The notes: a model not told the origin generated them from the sequence alone. Counted from the first letter of the stretch, positions 17,610 through 27,076 are shown. The stretch is DNA of 64,000 nucleotides from Oscillospiraceae bacterium (GCA_015064945.1 SVRF01000003.1:1-64000); one strand, 5' to 3'. Numbers and translations: made by a program.

Positions 17610-18719
17610 TTATTTTATCATTCCCTCTGCAAGTGCGCAAATCTCATCTGCCGCACCTGCTTTTGCCAAGGACAAAGCGGCTTTTTTCATATTTGATCGC
17701 TTTTCTGCATCTTCTGCCAGCGCCTTTACCGCTTCTGTCAGTGTTGCTCCGTCCGTCTTTGACTCCTCAAGAAGCAACGCCGCGCCTGCGTCCGCAAGAA
17801 CCTTTGCGTTTTTGTACTGGTGGTTGTCGGTTACGTTAGGCGAAGGTATCAGTACAGAAGGCTTGCCCATACAGCAATTCTCCGCAAGGGTTATTGCCCC
17901 TGCTCTGCATATTACCAAGTCTGCTGCCGCCAACTGACGGTGCATATCGTATATATATTCCTTAATTTCTATGTTGCCCGCCTTGTCAAGGCCCTTTTCT
18001 GCAGCTATAGCACCGTACTTGGCGTTGCCGTTTTTGCCGGTTGCGTGAATTGCACGGACTCTTGCGTTGTCTTTAACATAGCCCTCCAGCATATGAAATA
18101 CGTACTTGTTTACCTTTTCCGCACCTAAAGAGCCGCCGAAGGACAGAATATAAATTTCGTCTCTAAGCCCCAACTCTTTACGGGCGCTTTCTCTGTCCGC
18201 CTTCAAGACCTCGGGCTTCAGGGGATTTCCCGTAAGCACAAGTTTATCCTTTATGCTGTCATCAAAAAACTTGCGGCTTTCCTCAAAGCTTATACACACC
18301 CGACCGGCATATTTGGAAAGCTTGCGGGTGGTTACGCCGGGGTATGCGTTCTGCTCGTGTATCAAGGTGGGGATACCGAGGCTTGCCGCCGCCTTTACAG
18401 CCGCCCAGCTTGCATAACCGCCTGTACCTATAACAAGCTGAGGAGAGAAGCGCTTAATTATCTTTTTTGCGGCAGAAACAGAGGTCACAGCCTTTATTGC
18501 CGCATCTATATTGGAAAGGGAGAGCTTGCGCTTAAAACCCCTTACTTTTACAAATTCTATATTATAGCCCGCCTTGGGTACAAGGCTTGCTTCCATACCG
18601 CCCTCAGCGCCCACAAAAAGGCACTGAAAATCGGCGTGGCGTTCCTTTAATGTATTAGCTATGGCAATAGCGGGATTGATATGACCGCCGGTGCCGCCGC
18701 AAGAGAACAATACCTTCAT
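17610..18719 (-). CDS. murG: UDP-GlcNAc:undecaprenyl-PP-MurNAc-pentapeptide GlcNAc transferase
   Basis: 369 residues, GT28 family. Makes lipid II from lipid I on the inner membrane face. N-terminal GGTGGHINPAIAIA is the lipid/phosphate-binding G loop; GTGGYASWAAVKAAASLGIPTLIHEQNAYPG is the second glycine-rich region; AADLVICRAGAITLAE binds UDP-GlcNAc. The gene follows ftsW by 7 nt, as in most dcw clusters. Confidence 0.96.
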   Translation of the reverse strand: MKVLFSCGGTGGHINPAIAIANTLKERHADFQCLFVGAEGGMEASLVPKAGYNIEFVKVRGFKRKLSLSNIDAAIKAVTSVSAAKKIIKRFSPQLVIGTGGYASWAAVKAAASLGIPTLIHEQNAYPGVTTRKLSKYAGRVCISFEESRKFFDDSIKDKLVLTGNPLKPEVLKADRESARKELGLRDEIYILSFGGSLGAEKVNKYVFHMLEGYVKDNARVRAIHATGKNGNAKYGAIAAEKGLDKAGNIEIKEYIYDMHRQLAAADLVICRAGAITLAENCCMGKPSVLIPSPNVTDNHQYKNAKVLADAGAALLLEESKTDGATLTEAVKALAEDAEKRSNMKKAALSLAKAGAADEICALAEGMIK

Positions 18720-18726
18720 TTAAGTA

Positions 18727-19965
18727 TTACCCCTTTTCCATATATGATGAGTATTTGGATACTGAAAGCACAACGCCCATCTCCGCCATCCATATCATTA
18801 GCGAAGTGCCGCCGTAGCTGAAGAAGGGAAGCCCTATGCCCGTACTGGGGATAGTGTTGGTAACAACGGCGATATTGAGAAGCACGTGTGCCGCCAAGGA
18901 GCACATAATGCCTGCAACAAGGAGAGATGCGTACATATTGGGTGCGTTTTTTGCTATAACGAAGCCACGCCATATCAAAAGCGCAAACAGCACCATTACC
19001 ACCAATGCGCCGAAATATCCAAGCTCTTCACAAAGTATTGAAAAGATATAGTCGTTATGTGGTTCGGGGAGAAAGCCGTGTTTTTGGTTGCTTTGACCAA
19101 GCCCCAAACCCCAAAATCCGCCTGCTGAGATAGCATACAGGGACTGCACGGGCTGCCAGCCTGCGCCGCTGAGGTCGGAGAAGGGATCACGCCATATCTG
19201 CACACGACGTATGGAGTGCGCCATGTTTTGCAGAACTATGTACAAGCCGCCTGCACCCACTGCCGCAGAGCCCAACAGCAAAGCCTTGCTTGTGCCGCCC
19301 ATCCACATCATTGCGAAAACTATAATACAAAGAATGATGGTACAGGAAAGATGTGACTGCAAAACGGTAGTAACGGCAGACATACCCAAAAGCAAAACGA
19401 AGGGCAAAGTACCGTAACGGAAGCTGCGCATTTTTTCGGAGTTATCGCTTATATGTCTTGCGCACATAAGAATAAGGGCAAACTTTAAAACCTCGGAAGG
19501 CTGAAAGTCTATACCTATATTAAGCCAACGGCGTGCACCGTTACGCTCCAAACCTATGCCGGGGACTGCCGTTGCCGCATTGATAACCAATGCGAAGATA
19601 AAAAGAGCAAGGGACACACGCTTCAGGCGTCGGTAGTCACCGAAGGCTATAGCCGCAAGCAAGGAAATAACACCCAACACTATAAACGCTATCTGTCTGC
19701 GCGCAAAGTAGAAGCTGTCCTCATACACGCTTTCGGCGCTGGGATAGCTTGCGCTGAACACCATCACCGTGCCTATACAGATGAGTATGGTAAGAATGAT
19801 GATAAATGGACGGTCGGTCTCACCAACCAGTCGAACAAGCTTTAAAACCGTACCGCCGGACTTACGGGGAGTACCGCTGTGTACCGTACGGGCGGCTTTT
19901 GGCGCTTTTGCGGCATCGGAGATGCTTTTTTTACCTGTGGTTCGCACTATTTTCTTTTGTTCCAT
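18727..19965 (-). CDS. ftsW: SEDS glycosyltransferase FtsW
   Basis: 412 residues. Ten-helix SEDS peptidoglycan polymerase that works with the class-B PBP of the same operon. Conserved IGIDFQPSEVLKFALIL holds the catalytic-region residues and FFSYGGTSLMIWMAEMGVVLSVSKY is the C-terminal signature. A 50-residue basic cytoplasmic N-terminus precedes the first helix. Could in principle be SpoVE or RodA, but position between mraY and murG favours FtsW. Confidence 0.92.
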   Translation of the reverse strand: MEQKKIVRTTGKKSISDAAKAPKAARTVHSGTPRKSGGTVLKLVRLVGETDRPFIIILTILICIGTVMVFSASYPSAESVYEDSFYFARRQIAFIVLGVISLLAAIAFGDYRRLKRVSLALFIFALVINAATAVPGIGLERNGARRWLNIGIDFQPSEVLKFALILMCARHISDNSEKMRSFRYGTLPFVLLLGMSAVTTVLQSHLSCTIILCIIVFAMMWMGGTSKALLLGSAAVGAGGLYIVLQNMAHSIRRVQIWRDPFSDLSGAGWQPVQSLYAISAGGFWGLGLGQSNQKHGFLPEPHNDYIFSILCEELGYFGALVVMVLFALLIWRGFVIAKNAPNMYASLLVAGIMCSLAAHVLLNIAVVTNTIPSTGIGLPFFSYGGTSLMIWMAEMGVVLSVSKYSSYMEKG

Positions 19966-19998
19966 TTTTTAAGACCGCACCTCTTTCGCCGTTAGATT

Positions 19999-21036
19999 TT
20001 AATTGATGTAAAGTACCAAAACAAGATATGCCGCAACACAGCAAGCCAAGGTCACGGCGGAGAATATGCCTACTATCTTCCATTCCGACCAGCCGCACAT
20101 TTCAAAATGGTGGTGAATGGGTGCCATTTTAAACAAACGCTTTTTGGTCCTTTTGTAATAAAAGACCTGAAGCATTACGGATATACCCTCGATAAAGTAG
20201 ATAAGTCCTATAAGGAATATAAGGAGAGATGCGTTTGTCCAAAACGCCATAAGCACGGCGGCACTGCCGAGGAAGAGAGAGCCTGTATCGCCCATGAACA
20301 CCTTTGCAGGATAATAGTTAAACGCCAAGAAGGCTATAACGCCGCCAAGAACAGCCGCAGTATACACGCTCATTTGCGGCTTGTCAAGGAACACGGCAAA
20401 GGTGAAGAACATTGTCATAATTATGCAGGATATACTTCCCGCAAGGCCGTCGATACCGTCGGTAAGGTTTGCGCAATTTATAAAGTATACCATAACCAGC
20501 ACGGCGATGATATAGTAAAACACGCCAAGCTCTACCTGCCCTCTTATGAAGGGAAGGTTAACGCTGGTATCTATATAGCCGAAGTAGTTGTTTATAAGCA
20601 GATAGCTTAAGGACGTTACTATAAGAAAGCCCATTTTTTGGGAAGCAGAAAGCCCTTTGTTGCGCTTTTTAAACAGCTTTACATAGTCATCTATAAAGCC
20701 CACCGCGCCCGTAAGCACGGAAAGCAAAAGGTTTATGTGCAGGCGGTAATCCTTTACTCTTTCGCCGTGAACATTCATACAGTAGGGCGGGTCGGTAAGA
20801 GTGTCGAAGCAACAGATAGCCACCGCAACAAGCATACCCACAATAAAGAACAAGCCGCCCATTGTGGGGGTACCCTCCTTGCACTTATGCCAATTGGGAC
20901 CTATATCAAGTATCTTTTGTCCAAGCTTTACCTTACGAAGGACGGGGATGAAGATTTTATACAGAATAAGACTTACGCCAAGAGCTATGGCGAAAGCCGC
21001 AAGGGCTACGACCGTATGTCTTGTATACTCCGTCAT
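19999..21036 (-). CDS. mraY: Phospho-MurNAc-pentapeptide translocase MraY
   Basis: 345 residues, ten membrane helices. Transfers phospho-MurNAc-pentapeptide to undecaprenyl phosphate, forming lipid I. Asp-rich motifs are visible: GFIDDYVKLFKKRNKGLSASQKMG, NCANLTDGIDGLAGS and FMGDTGSLFLG, with MAPIHHHFE near the C-terminus. Start overlaps the murF stop by 4 nt (ATGA). murD, which usually follows, is absent here. Confidence 0.97.
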   Translation of the reverse strand: MTEYTRHTVVALAAFAIALGVSLILYKIFIPVLRKVKLGQKILDIGPNWHKCKEGTPTMGGLFFIVGMLVAVAICCFDTLTDPPYCMNVHGERVKDYRLHINLLLSVLTGAVGFIDDYVKLFKKRNKGLSASQKMGFLIVTSLSYLLINNYFGYIDTSVNLPFIRGQVELGVFYYIIAVLVMVYFINCANLTDGIDGLAGSISCIIMTMFFTFAVFLDKPQMSVYTAAVLGGVIAFLAFNYYPAKVFMGDTGSLFLGSAAVLMAFWTNASLLIFLIGLIYFIEGISVMLQVFYYKRTKKRLFKMAPIHHHFEMCGWSEWKIVGIFSAVTLACCVAAYLVLVLYIN

Positions 21037-22388
21037 AGTTGTGTTTTCTCCATTACTTTACGTATATTTGTTCTGTTGCTTGCTTTGAACAGCACTGTGT
21101 CCCCTGCTTTTATAAGTTTTTCCAAAAGCTCTGCGGCTTTTTCATATTCCGCTGCAGGGAAAAGATAAATGTTTTCTTCCGCCATACCCTTTTGTGCGGC
21201 AGATTTTGCAATATAGCGGGCGTCACTGCCCACACAGATAAGCACATCTGCGCTGTTCGGCACTTTTTCGCCCACAAGGCTGTGCAGTTTTTCTGCGTGC
21301 TCGCCCAGCTCCAGCATATCCCCAAGAACCGCAAAACGCTTGCCGCCGCTTGTTTTAAGTACGCCCAGCGCCGCCGCCATAGACTCGGGCGAGGCGTTGT
21401 AGCAGTCGGCAATAACCTTTATACCGCGGGTTGTACGTATATTCTGTCGGTTGCCCTCGGTGGCAAAGTCTTTAAGCGCCGTTGCGCTTTGTTCTGCGTC
21501 TGCACCCATACGGCAGCTTGCCACAAACACCAAAAGAGCATTCATAACATTGTGTATGCCGTAGGCAGGCAATGCTATTTTTGTTTTTTTGCCGCCGTAG
21601 CAGACTGTAAATTCCACACCGTGGGCTGTTTCTTCTATATTCTCTGCATAAGCTTCTTTGCTTTTATCGCCAACGGAACAAAAAACCGCACCCGCTGTAT
21701 TGCAATTTTTAATAAGCAAGGGGTCGTCGGGCAGGGTGATGCAATCCGTTTCCATACCCTCAAGTATGGAAAGCTTTTCCTTGCAGATGCCTTCCCTACT
21801 GCCGAAAGCGAGAATGTGAGAGTGACCGATATTGGTTATTACCGCCGCAGCAGGCTTTATCAGCGCCGAGATTTTTGCTATCTCTCCCGGGTCGCTCATA
21901 CCCGCCTCCAAAACTGCGTGGGTACAGCTTTTGGGTACGTTAAGCACTTCCATAGGCAGTCCGGTAAGACTGTTGCGGTTACCTGCGCTTTTATAGCAGT
22001 TAAAGCTTGCCTCCATTGTAAGATGCGCCATATTTTTTGCGGTGGTCTTGCCCACACTGCCCGTTATTGCAAGCACCTTTAGCTCTGTAAGCTCTTTGTT
22101 GCGGTGGTATGCCGCAAGGCGGTAAAGGGCTTCTTTTACGGAAGGTACAAGGATGCTGTTGGGGCAAAAGCGGCTTTCGTCATCTATAATTGCGCCGCCT
22201 TCAACGCACATATCAGCCACAAAGCTGTGTCCGTCAAAATTGTCACCTCTAAGGGCGGCAAAAAGTGTATCCGCGCCTTTAATAAGGCGGCTGTCGGAGT
22301 TTACCGCAGTAAACAGACGGTCCTTTATACTTTGGGGATGCAAGCGTCCGCCTGACAACTCTGCTATTTGGTTAAGCGTATATTCCAT
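21033..22388 (-). CDS. murF: UDP-MurNAc-tripeptide:D-Ala-D-Ala ligase MurF
   Basis: 451 residues. ATP-dependent Mur ligase adding the terminal dipeptide. The ATP loop is AITGSVGKTTAKNM, followed by LEAGMSDPGEIA (Glu for Mg) and NIGHSHILAFGS; the C-terminal domain has VIADCYNASPESMAAAL. It adds the product of the D-Ala ligase (one candidate is at 41366-42409). It is preceded directly by the PBP gene, with no murE between them, unlike the classical order. Confidence 0.95.
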   Translation of the reverse strand: MEYTLNQIAELSGGRLHPQSIKDRLFTAVNSDSRLIKGADTLFAALRGDNFDGHSFVADMCVEGGAIIDDESRFCPNSILVPSVKEALYRLAAYHRNKELTELKVLAITGSVGKTTAKNMAHLTMEASFNCYKSAGNRNSLTGLPMEVLNVPKSCTHAVLEAGMSDPGEIAKISALIKPAAAVITNIGHSHILAFGSREGICKEKLSILEGMETDCITLPDDPLLIKNCNTAGAVFCSVGDKSKEAYAENIEETAHGVEFTVCYGGKKTKIALPAYGIHNVMNALLVFVASCRMGADAEQSATALKDFATEGNRQNIRTTRGIKVIADCYNASPESMAAALGVLKTSGGKRFAVLGDMLELGEHAEKLHSLVGEKVPNSADVLICVGSDARYIAKSAAQKGMAEENIYLFPAAEYEKAAELLEKLIKAGDTVLFKASNRTNIRKVMEKTQL

Positions 22389-22399
22389 AAAATACCCCG

Positions 22400-24694
22400 C
22401 TATCCGTCTATACCTTCGTAATATCTTATCTGAATTGATACCACCGTGCCCTCTTCCACAGAGGTGCCAGAGGTAATATCCTGCGATACTACCATGGGTG
22501 TACCGCTTATTTCAGAGCTGTATGCGCCTGTTACCTTGACGTTAAGACCCGCTCTTTGCAGGTTGGAAATGGCGTACTGTGCGCTATAGCCCTTGATGTT
22601 GGGCACGGTAACCATTGCAGGCTCTGTGCCGTAATCCGTATAAAGTATAACCGTACCGTTATCCGTAAGCAAGGTACCGGACTTGGGCATTTGGTTAACA
22701 ACAATATCACCTTCGCCGATAATGCGGTATTCAAGACCTGCTTCGGTTATAGTCTTAATAGCCTCGTCAACGGTTTTTTCGGTGTAGTTTATAACGTTGA
22801 TGTTTTTGTGCTCTGCCTCACCGTTTCTGGGTATTTCAAGATAAGGAAGCACCTCGGAAAGGATGCTGGAAACAACGGGCGCCGCCACAAGGCCGCCGTA
22901 AAATTCGCCTGCGGTAGGCTCGTCAATCACAACGATGATGGCGACCTGAGGGTCCTCGGCAGGGGCAAATGCCACGCAGGAGCTTACATAGTCGTTGTCC
23001 TTTACGGTATCCAGCTTCTGGGATGTACCTGTTTTTGCCGCAATGGAGTAACCCTCTACTGCCGCATTTTTGGTGGAGCCTGTATTTATACCGCCGTAAA
23101 GCACGTCTACAATGGTATTTGCCACCTCGGTGCTTATAACCTGACGGTCGCTTTCGTAATCAAAGGTATAGGTTATGTTGCCGTCGTCATCTGTAAGGTA
23201 TTTTGCAAGATGAGGAGTTACAAGATAACCGCCGTTGGCAACAACCGTTGTCGCACGGAGCTGTTGGATAATAGAGGTCTTGAAGGACTGACCGAAGGAG
23301 TAGGTAGCAAGCTCTATGCGGTTGAAGGCGCTGTTATTGGTGCCGTAGTAGTAGGTTTTGGTTTCGCCCACCATATCGCAACCGCTGAGACCTAAATAGC
23401 CAAACTCTTCAAAATACTGCATAAAGGTGGTTTTACCTATTCTGAGGCCCAAAGAGATAAATGCAGGGTTGCAGGAGTTTTGCAGGGTCTCTGCAATGCT
23501 TTGTGTTCCGTGACCGCCAACCTTATGGCAATGAATGGTCTCGCCGTCCACATCTATGTGACCTACGCAGTCATAGCTGTTGTTCAGGGAGGTTATGCCC
23601 TCCTCCATAGCGATGGCGGTAGTAACTATTTTGAAGGTGGAGCCGGGCTCGTACAGCTCGGTAACAACCTTGTTGTTCCACATTTTGTTGAGCAAACTGC
23701 CATGCAATGCCGCAAGCTCTTCCTCGGTATACACCTGTGTGTCACCGCTTTCATCACCGGGAACAACCGTCCCCACGGAGTTTTGCGCCGCCTCGTATTC
23801 CGCAAGAAACTCGGAAGTGAGGGTATAGGGAGAGTTAAGGTCGTAATTGGGATACACGGCGCTGGCATATATCTCGCCCGTGTTTACGTCCATTACAACG
23901 GCGGCAACACGGTTTTCCACCTTTTGGTCGTAATAAACCTTCTCCAGATACTTTTCAACAATACTTTGTATATTGACATCGATGGTGGTTACAAGGTTTG
24001 CGCCGTCCTCCGCCGCAACGTAGCTGTCATTTTTGGGAGAAAGGTCGTAACCGCCGCCGTTCTTTCTGTAAACAATAAGACCGTCCGTACCGGAAAGGTA
24101 ATCGTCATAGTACAGCTCCAGCCCGAAAAGACCGCTGTCTGTACCGTTAAAGCCGATAACGTGGGAGGCAAGAGTGCCGTACTCGTAGTAACGCTTGCTG
24201 TCTTCCTCCAGGTTCATCATCGTATACAGCTGGTTGTCTATCTGGAACTGACGCACCTTGTCGGCGGTTTCCTCGTCCACATTCTTTTTTATTACCTCGT
24301 ACTGACTGTGAGTTTTTTCGGTTCTTGCAAGGATATCCGCCTTGGGAACGGAAAGCAGTTCGGACAGTCCGTCCACAATAAGATCACGGTAGTAGTTATC
24401 CCCTGCCTTTGCGTCTGCATCCATTATGCCTTTAGGAGATATAAACACCGTCTCCACGGTTTCGCTCATTGCAAGGACCTGCATATTGCGATCGTATATA
24501 GAACCTCTGCTTGCCGGCAGAACCATGGTGCTTGAATACTGCTCCAGCACCTTCTCACGCATTTCCTCGTAATCCATAAGCTGTAGATATGCAAGCCTTG
24601 CACCAAGGCCCAAAAAAAGCAAAAGAACAACCGCCAATGCCGCAAAGCATCGGATGGTTACGTCTTTTTGTGTGATTGAAACGTGTTTTTTCAT
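22400..24694 (-). CDS. Class-B penicillin-binding protein with two PASTA domains (PbpB/SpoVD type)
   Basis: 764 residues. One N-terminal membrane helix, PBP dimerisation domain, transpeptidase domain and two C-terminal PASTA domains (from about residues 625 and 695, e.g. AMVTVPNIKGYSAQYAISNLQRAGL). Active-site motifs: SxxK as PGSTFKIV, SxN as QNSCNPA, and KTG as AAKTGTSQK. It cross-links septal peptidoglycan with FtsW. The N-terminus reads CFAALAVVLLLFLGLGARLAYLQLMDYEEMREKV. The 144-nt gap to ftsL holds a hairpin. It could be the vegetative PbpB or sporulation SpoVD; position in the dcw cluster favours division. Confidence 0.93.
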   Translation of the reverse strand: MKKHVSITQKDVTIRCFAALAVVLLLFLGLGARLAYLQLMDYEEMREKVLEQYSSTMVLPASRGSIYDRNMQVLAMSETVETVFISPKGIMDADAKAGDNYYRDLIVDGLSELLSVPKADILARTEKTHSQYEVIKKNVDEETADKVRQFQIDNQLYTMMNLEEDSKRYYEYGTLASHVIGFNGTDSGLFGLELYYDDYLSGTDGLIVYRKNGGGYDLSPKNDSYVAAEDGANLVTTIDVNIQSIVEKYLEKVYYDQKVENRVAAVVMDVNTGEIYASAVYPNYDLNSPYTLTSEFLAEYEAAQNSVGTVVPGDESGDTQVYTEEELAALHGSLLNKMWNNKVVTELYEPGSTFKIVTTAIAMEEGITSLNNSYDCVGHIDVDGETIHCHKVGGHGTQSIAETLQNSCNPAFISLGLRIGKTTFMQYFEEFGYLGLSGCDMVGETKTYYYGTNNSAFNRIELATYSFGQSFKTSIIQQLRATTVVANGGYLVTPHLAKYLTDDDGNITYTFDYESDRQVISTEVANTIVDVLYGGINTGSTKNAAVEGYSIAAKTGTSQKLDTVKDNDYVSSCVAFAPAEDPQVAIIVVIDEPTAGEFYGGLVAAPVVSSILSEVLPYLEIPRNGEAEHKNINVINYTEKTVDEAIKTITEAGLEYRIIGEGDIVVNQMPKSGTLLTDNGTVILYTDYGTEPAMVTVPNIKGYSAQYAISNLQRAGLNVKVTGAYSSEISGTPMVVSQDITSGTSVEEGTVVSIQIRYYEGIDG

Positions 24695-24751
24695 AATAGG
24701 AATAATACCTGCCGAACAAAGTAATTAGTGGCTTTCTTTATAAAGTCAATA

Positions 24752-24782
24752 AGGGTAAAGCGAAAAATTACGCTTTTACCCT
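24752..24782 (-). other. Hairpin in the ftsL-pbp intergenic gap
   Basis: Minus strand AGGGTAAAAGCG pairs with CGCTTTACCCT across an 8-nt loop, one bulged base. It lacks a U-tract, so an attenuator or RNA-processing/stability element is more likely than a terminator. The rest of the 144-nt gap is A/T rich with a TATAAT but no convincing -35. Confidence 0.5.
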
Positions 24783-24838
24783 AATTATATTGACACTAAA
24801 GCCCATATATGATTGTAGTGGGAATGTTTTAATTAGCC

Positions 24839-25381
24839 TTAACCGCCAAAGAAGGATCTAAGTACACTGCCCGCACCTGCAAGCAAGGTACCGATACCGT
24901 TTTCAACCTCGTCCTCGTATTGGTTTATCTCTACCCCGTCCTCGGTGTGGATCTCTATATGATATTCCTCAACAGTACCGTCACCCGCTTTCATACCAAG
25001 CTGGTTTTCTGCGTACTTCTGCACCTCTTCCACCGTATCCATCTTCGCAATTTTGGTTTCAAGCTTGTCTCTTTCGGCAATAAGCGTGTCTATGGTGGTG
25101 CTGCGCTGTGAAACCTGCTCGCTCAAATCGTCAAGGGTTATGTAGTTCATCATCATAAACAAGAACATAACGGTAAAGCACACAGCTGTAAACACCGTTG
25201 TCCAAGGGAACGGCTTCTTTTCCTCTTCCTTTTTCCTTGTTACTATCTGTATATTGGTAAGGTCGGAGGTAGAGCGCCTCGCCGCAGGATGTGCGGGGGC
25301 TTTTCGTGCTACTTCGACCTTTTTCGCGCCGGTGCTCATAGCTTTGTTGTTATTGTTTGTAAGGTTATTTTGTTTTTCCAT
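24839..25381 (-). CDS. ftsL: FtsL-like divisome protein
   Basis: 180 residues. A 60-residue basic N-terminus (RKAPAHPAARR, TRKKEEEKK), one membrane helix near residues 60-80, then a coiled coil (LDDLSEQVSQRSTTIDTLIAERDKLETKIAKM) and the FtsL/DivIC-like segment AENQLGMKAGDG. Position between rsmH and the PBP gene fits FtsL. ATG at 25381 with AGGTG upstream. The segment encoded at 24938-25033 recurs, 26 of 32 residues identical by my count, in the beta-lactamase-fold lipoprotein at 58299-59429. Confidence 0.85.
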   Translation of the reverse strand: MEKQNNLTNNNNKAMSTGAKKVEVARKAPAHPAARRSTSDLTNIQIVTRKKEEEKKPFPWTTVFTAVCFTVMFLFMMMNYITLDDLSEQVSQRSTTIDTLIAERDKLETKIAKMDTVEEVQKYAENQLGMKAGDGTVEEYHIEIHTEDGVEINQYEDEVENGIGTLLAGAGSVLRSFFGG

Positions 25382-25431
25382 ATTGTAAAGCACCTGTTAC
25401 GAAAGCCTCGCAACATTTCCCTTTCTGTTAT

Positions 25432-26355
25432 TTATAGTTTTTCCGCACAGCGCAGCTTTGCGCTGTGGGAACGGCTGTTTTCCGCAAGTTCTTTTTCCGT
25501 GGGCAACACGGGTTTTCTTGTTACAAGCTTTACGGCAGGCTTTTTACCGCATACGCATATCGGTATATCAGGTGGACAGGTACAGCCCTTTGCCGCCGCG
25601 ACAAATCGGTTTTTAACTATCCTGTCCTCCAAGGAATGGAAGCTGATTATAGCCATCCTGCCGCCTTTATTAAGCAACTTAAGTCCTTTATCTATGGCTT
25701 CCTCTACCGCAGCAAGCTCTCCGTTTACCTCTATACGCACTGCTTGAAATATGCGCTTTACCGAGGAAAGCTTGTCCGTTTTACTGCCACGCACGGTATC
25801 ACACACGGTATTGTAAAGCTGCAAGGTGGTTCTGTACGGAGTCTCCTCACGCCTTTCTCCTATAACAGCAGCTATTTTTCTGCTGAAGCGCTCTTCACCG
25901 TACTCCCAAAAAATACGGCTGAGCTCCTCTGTGCTGTACTCGTTTATGACCTTTGCCGCATCCAAGGGCGCACTGCTGTCCATACGCATATCCAAGGGTG
26001 CGTCCACACTGTACGAAAACCCTCTTTCAACCGTATCCAGCTGATGAGAAGAAACACCAAGGTCCATAAGTATTCCGTCAACGCCATCAAGCCCTAAATC
26101 CGTAAGGACACGGTCTATGTCGCAAAAATTGCTTTTAACAGCGGTAAATCTTTGGTCATTAAGCTTTTTCGCGGCGTTTTGCAATGCGTCATCATCTCTG
26201 TCGATACCAATAACTCTGCCGCCTTGAAGCCTTTCAAGTATAAGACTTGTGTGTCCTGCACCGCCAAGGGTACAGTCCACATATATGCCGTCCTGCTTTA
26301 GATCCAAAAGCTCAACGGCTTCTTCTCTAAGTACGGTATAATGCTTAAATTCCAT
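25432..26355 (-). CDS. rsmH: 16S rRNA (cytosine-1402-N4)-methyltransferase RsmH
   Basis: 307 residues. SAM-dependent methylation of C1402 in the 16S rRNA P site. YVDCTLGGAGHTSLILERL is the SAM loop, GILMDLGVSSHQLDTVERGFSY and MAIISFHSLEDRIVKNRF the other signatures. The start is 2 nt from the mraZ stop. Near the C-terminus CTCPPDIPICVCGKKPAVKL is the usual Cys-rich stretch. Confidence 0.96.
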   Translation of the reverse strand: MEFKHYTVLREEAVELLDLKQDGIYVDCTLGGAGHTSLILERLQGGRVIGIDRDDDALQNAAKKLNDQRFTAVKSNFCDIDRVLTDLGLDGVDGILMDLGVSSHQLDTVERGFSYSVDAPLDMRMDSSAPLDAAKVINEYSTEELSRIFWEYGEERFSRKIAAVIGERREETPYRTTLQLYNTVCDTVRGSKTDKLSSVKRIFQAVRIEVNGELAAVEEAIDKGLKLLNKGGRMAIISFHSLEDRIVKNRFVAAAKGCTCPPDIPICVCGKKPAVKLVTRKPVLPTEKELAENSRSHSAKLRCAEKL

Positions 26356-26356
26356 A

Positions 26357-26779
26357 TCAGAAGCCCAATTCTATAAGACGTGACATAATGTCCTCGCTTT
26401 GCAGGCCTGTGGAAAGCTCTGCATCCCAAGCCGCCTCGTCCCACAGCTCTAAGTGGGTGTTGTTGCCGATAAGCACAACATTTTTATCTATCCCTGCGTA
26501 GTCACGGAAATACTGAGGAACTATAACCCTGCCCTGCCCGTCCAAGGACGACCAAAGGGCGCCTGAAAAGAAATAGCGTTTTATATTCCTGTCCTCTACC
26601 ACCTGAAGCTGTGAAAGCTTGTCTGCAAAGTTCTGCCACGACTCCATAGGATGTATCATTATACATTTGTCAAAGCTGCGGCACATAACAAACTCCGCCC
26701 CCAGCTTTTCCCTAAGCTTTACGGGCACTGACAGCCTGCCCTTGCTGTCCAGATTATGTCTATATTCACCAACAAACAA
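26357..26779 (-). CDS. mraZ: Transcriptional regulator MraZ
   Basis: 140 residues from a TTG start at 26779. The family begins F(V/I)GEY.H.LD.KGRL, and here LFVGEYRHNLDSKGRLSVPVKLREKLG directly follows that TTG, which has AAGGGGG 8 nt upstream; a GTG ten codons earlier would add residues with no family counterpart and lies before the ribosome site. The second half repeats the fold: SSLDGQGRVIVPQYFRDYAGI. MraZ is an AbrB-fold repressor of its own dcw operon; matching repeat sites lie at 26891-26915. Confidence 0.93.
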   Translation of the reverse strand: MFVGEYRHNLDSKGRLSVPVKLREKLGAEFVMCRSFDKCIMIHPMESWQNFADKLSQLQVVEDRNIKRYFFSGALWSSLDGQGRVIVPQYFRDYAGIDKNVVLIGNNTHLELWDEAAWDAELSTGLQSEDIMSRLIELGF

Positions 26780-26890
26780 GCTGTGCGCCCCCTTTCTTAG
26801 TAAAGTCACCGCAAAACACAGTAAAGCACGGAATTTTTGCTGTTTTTAGGTAAAACGATGGTAAATACCGTGAAACTTTTGGGTTTTTGT

Positions 26891-26915
26891 TGCACCTTCT
26901 ACCACAAAATTCCAC
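26891..26915 (-). promoter_or_regulatory. MraZ box: three GTGG-type repeats, 10-bp period
   Basis: Minus strand reads GTGGA-N5-GTGGT-N5-GTGCA: three direct half-sites with 5-bp spacers, just downstream of the predicted start of transcription. Direct repeats of TGGG/GTGG-type boxes with 5-bp spacing are how MraZ binds in other bacteria, so autorepression of the dcw operon is expected. Confidence 0.75.
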
Positions 26916-26927
26916 CCTGTACGGTTT

Positions 26928-26956
26928 ATTATATATTATGTAAAGTCAAAATGCAA
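26928..26956 (-). promoter_or_regulatory. Sigma-A promoter of the dcw operon (mraZ)
   Basis: Minus strand TTGCAT (26951-26956), 17-bp spacer, TATAAT (26928-26933). The leader to the mraZ TTG is about 140 nt and carries the MraZ box at its 5' end. Confidence 0.75.
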
Positions 26957-27007
26957 TAGCAATTTTTACTTTTTTAAAAAATTTTTTGGATTATGTTACC
27001 CTGTTTC

Positions 27008-27036
27008 TTGACAAAAAGCTTATGGGCCGATATAAT
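27008..27036 (+). promoter_or_regulatory. Consensus sigma-A promoter of the TraB-like lipoprotein gene
   Basis: TTGACA (27008-27013), 17-bp spacer, TATAAT (27031-27036): both hexamers perfect. Confidence 0.85.
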
Positions 27037-27076
27037 GGATAAAAAGTTCAATTGTTTACGAAAGGAAAATATAACA

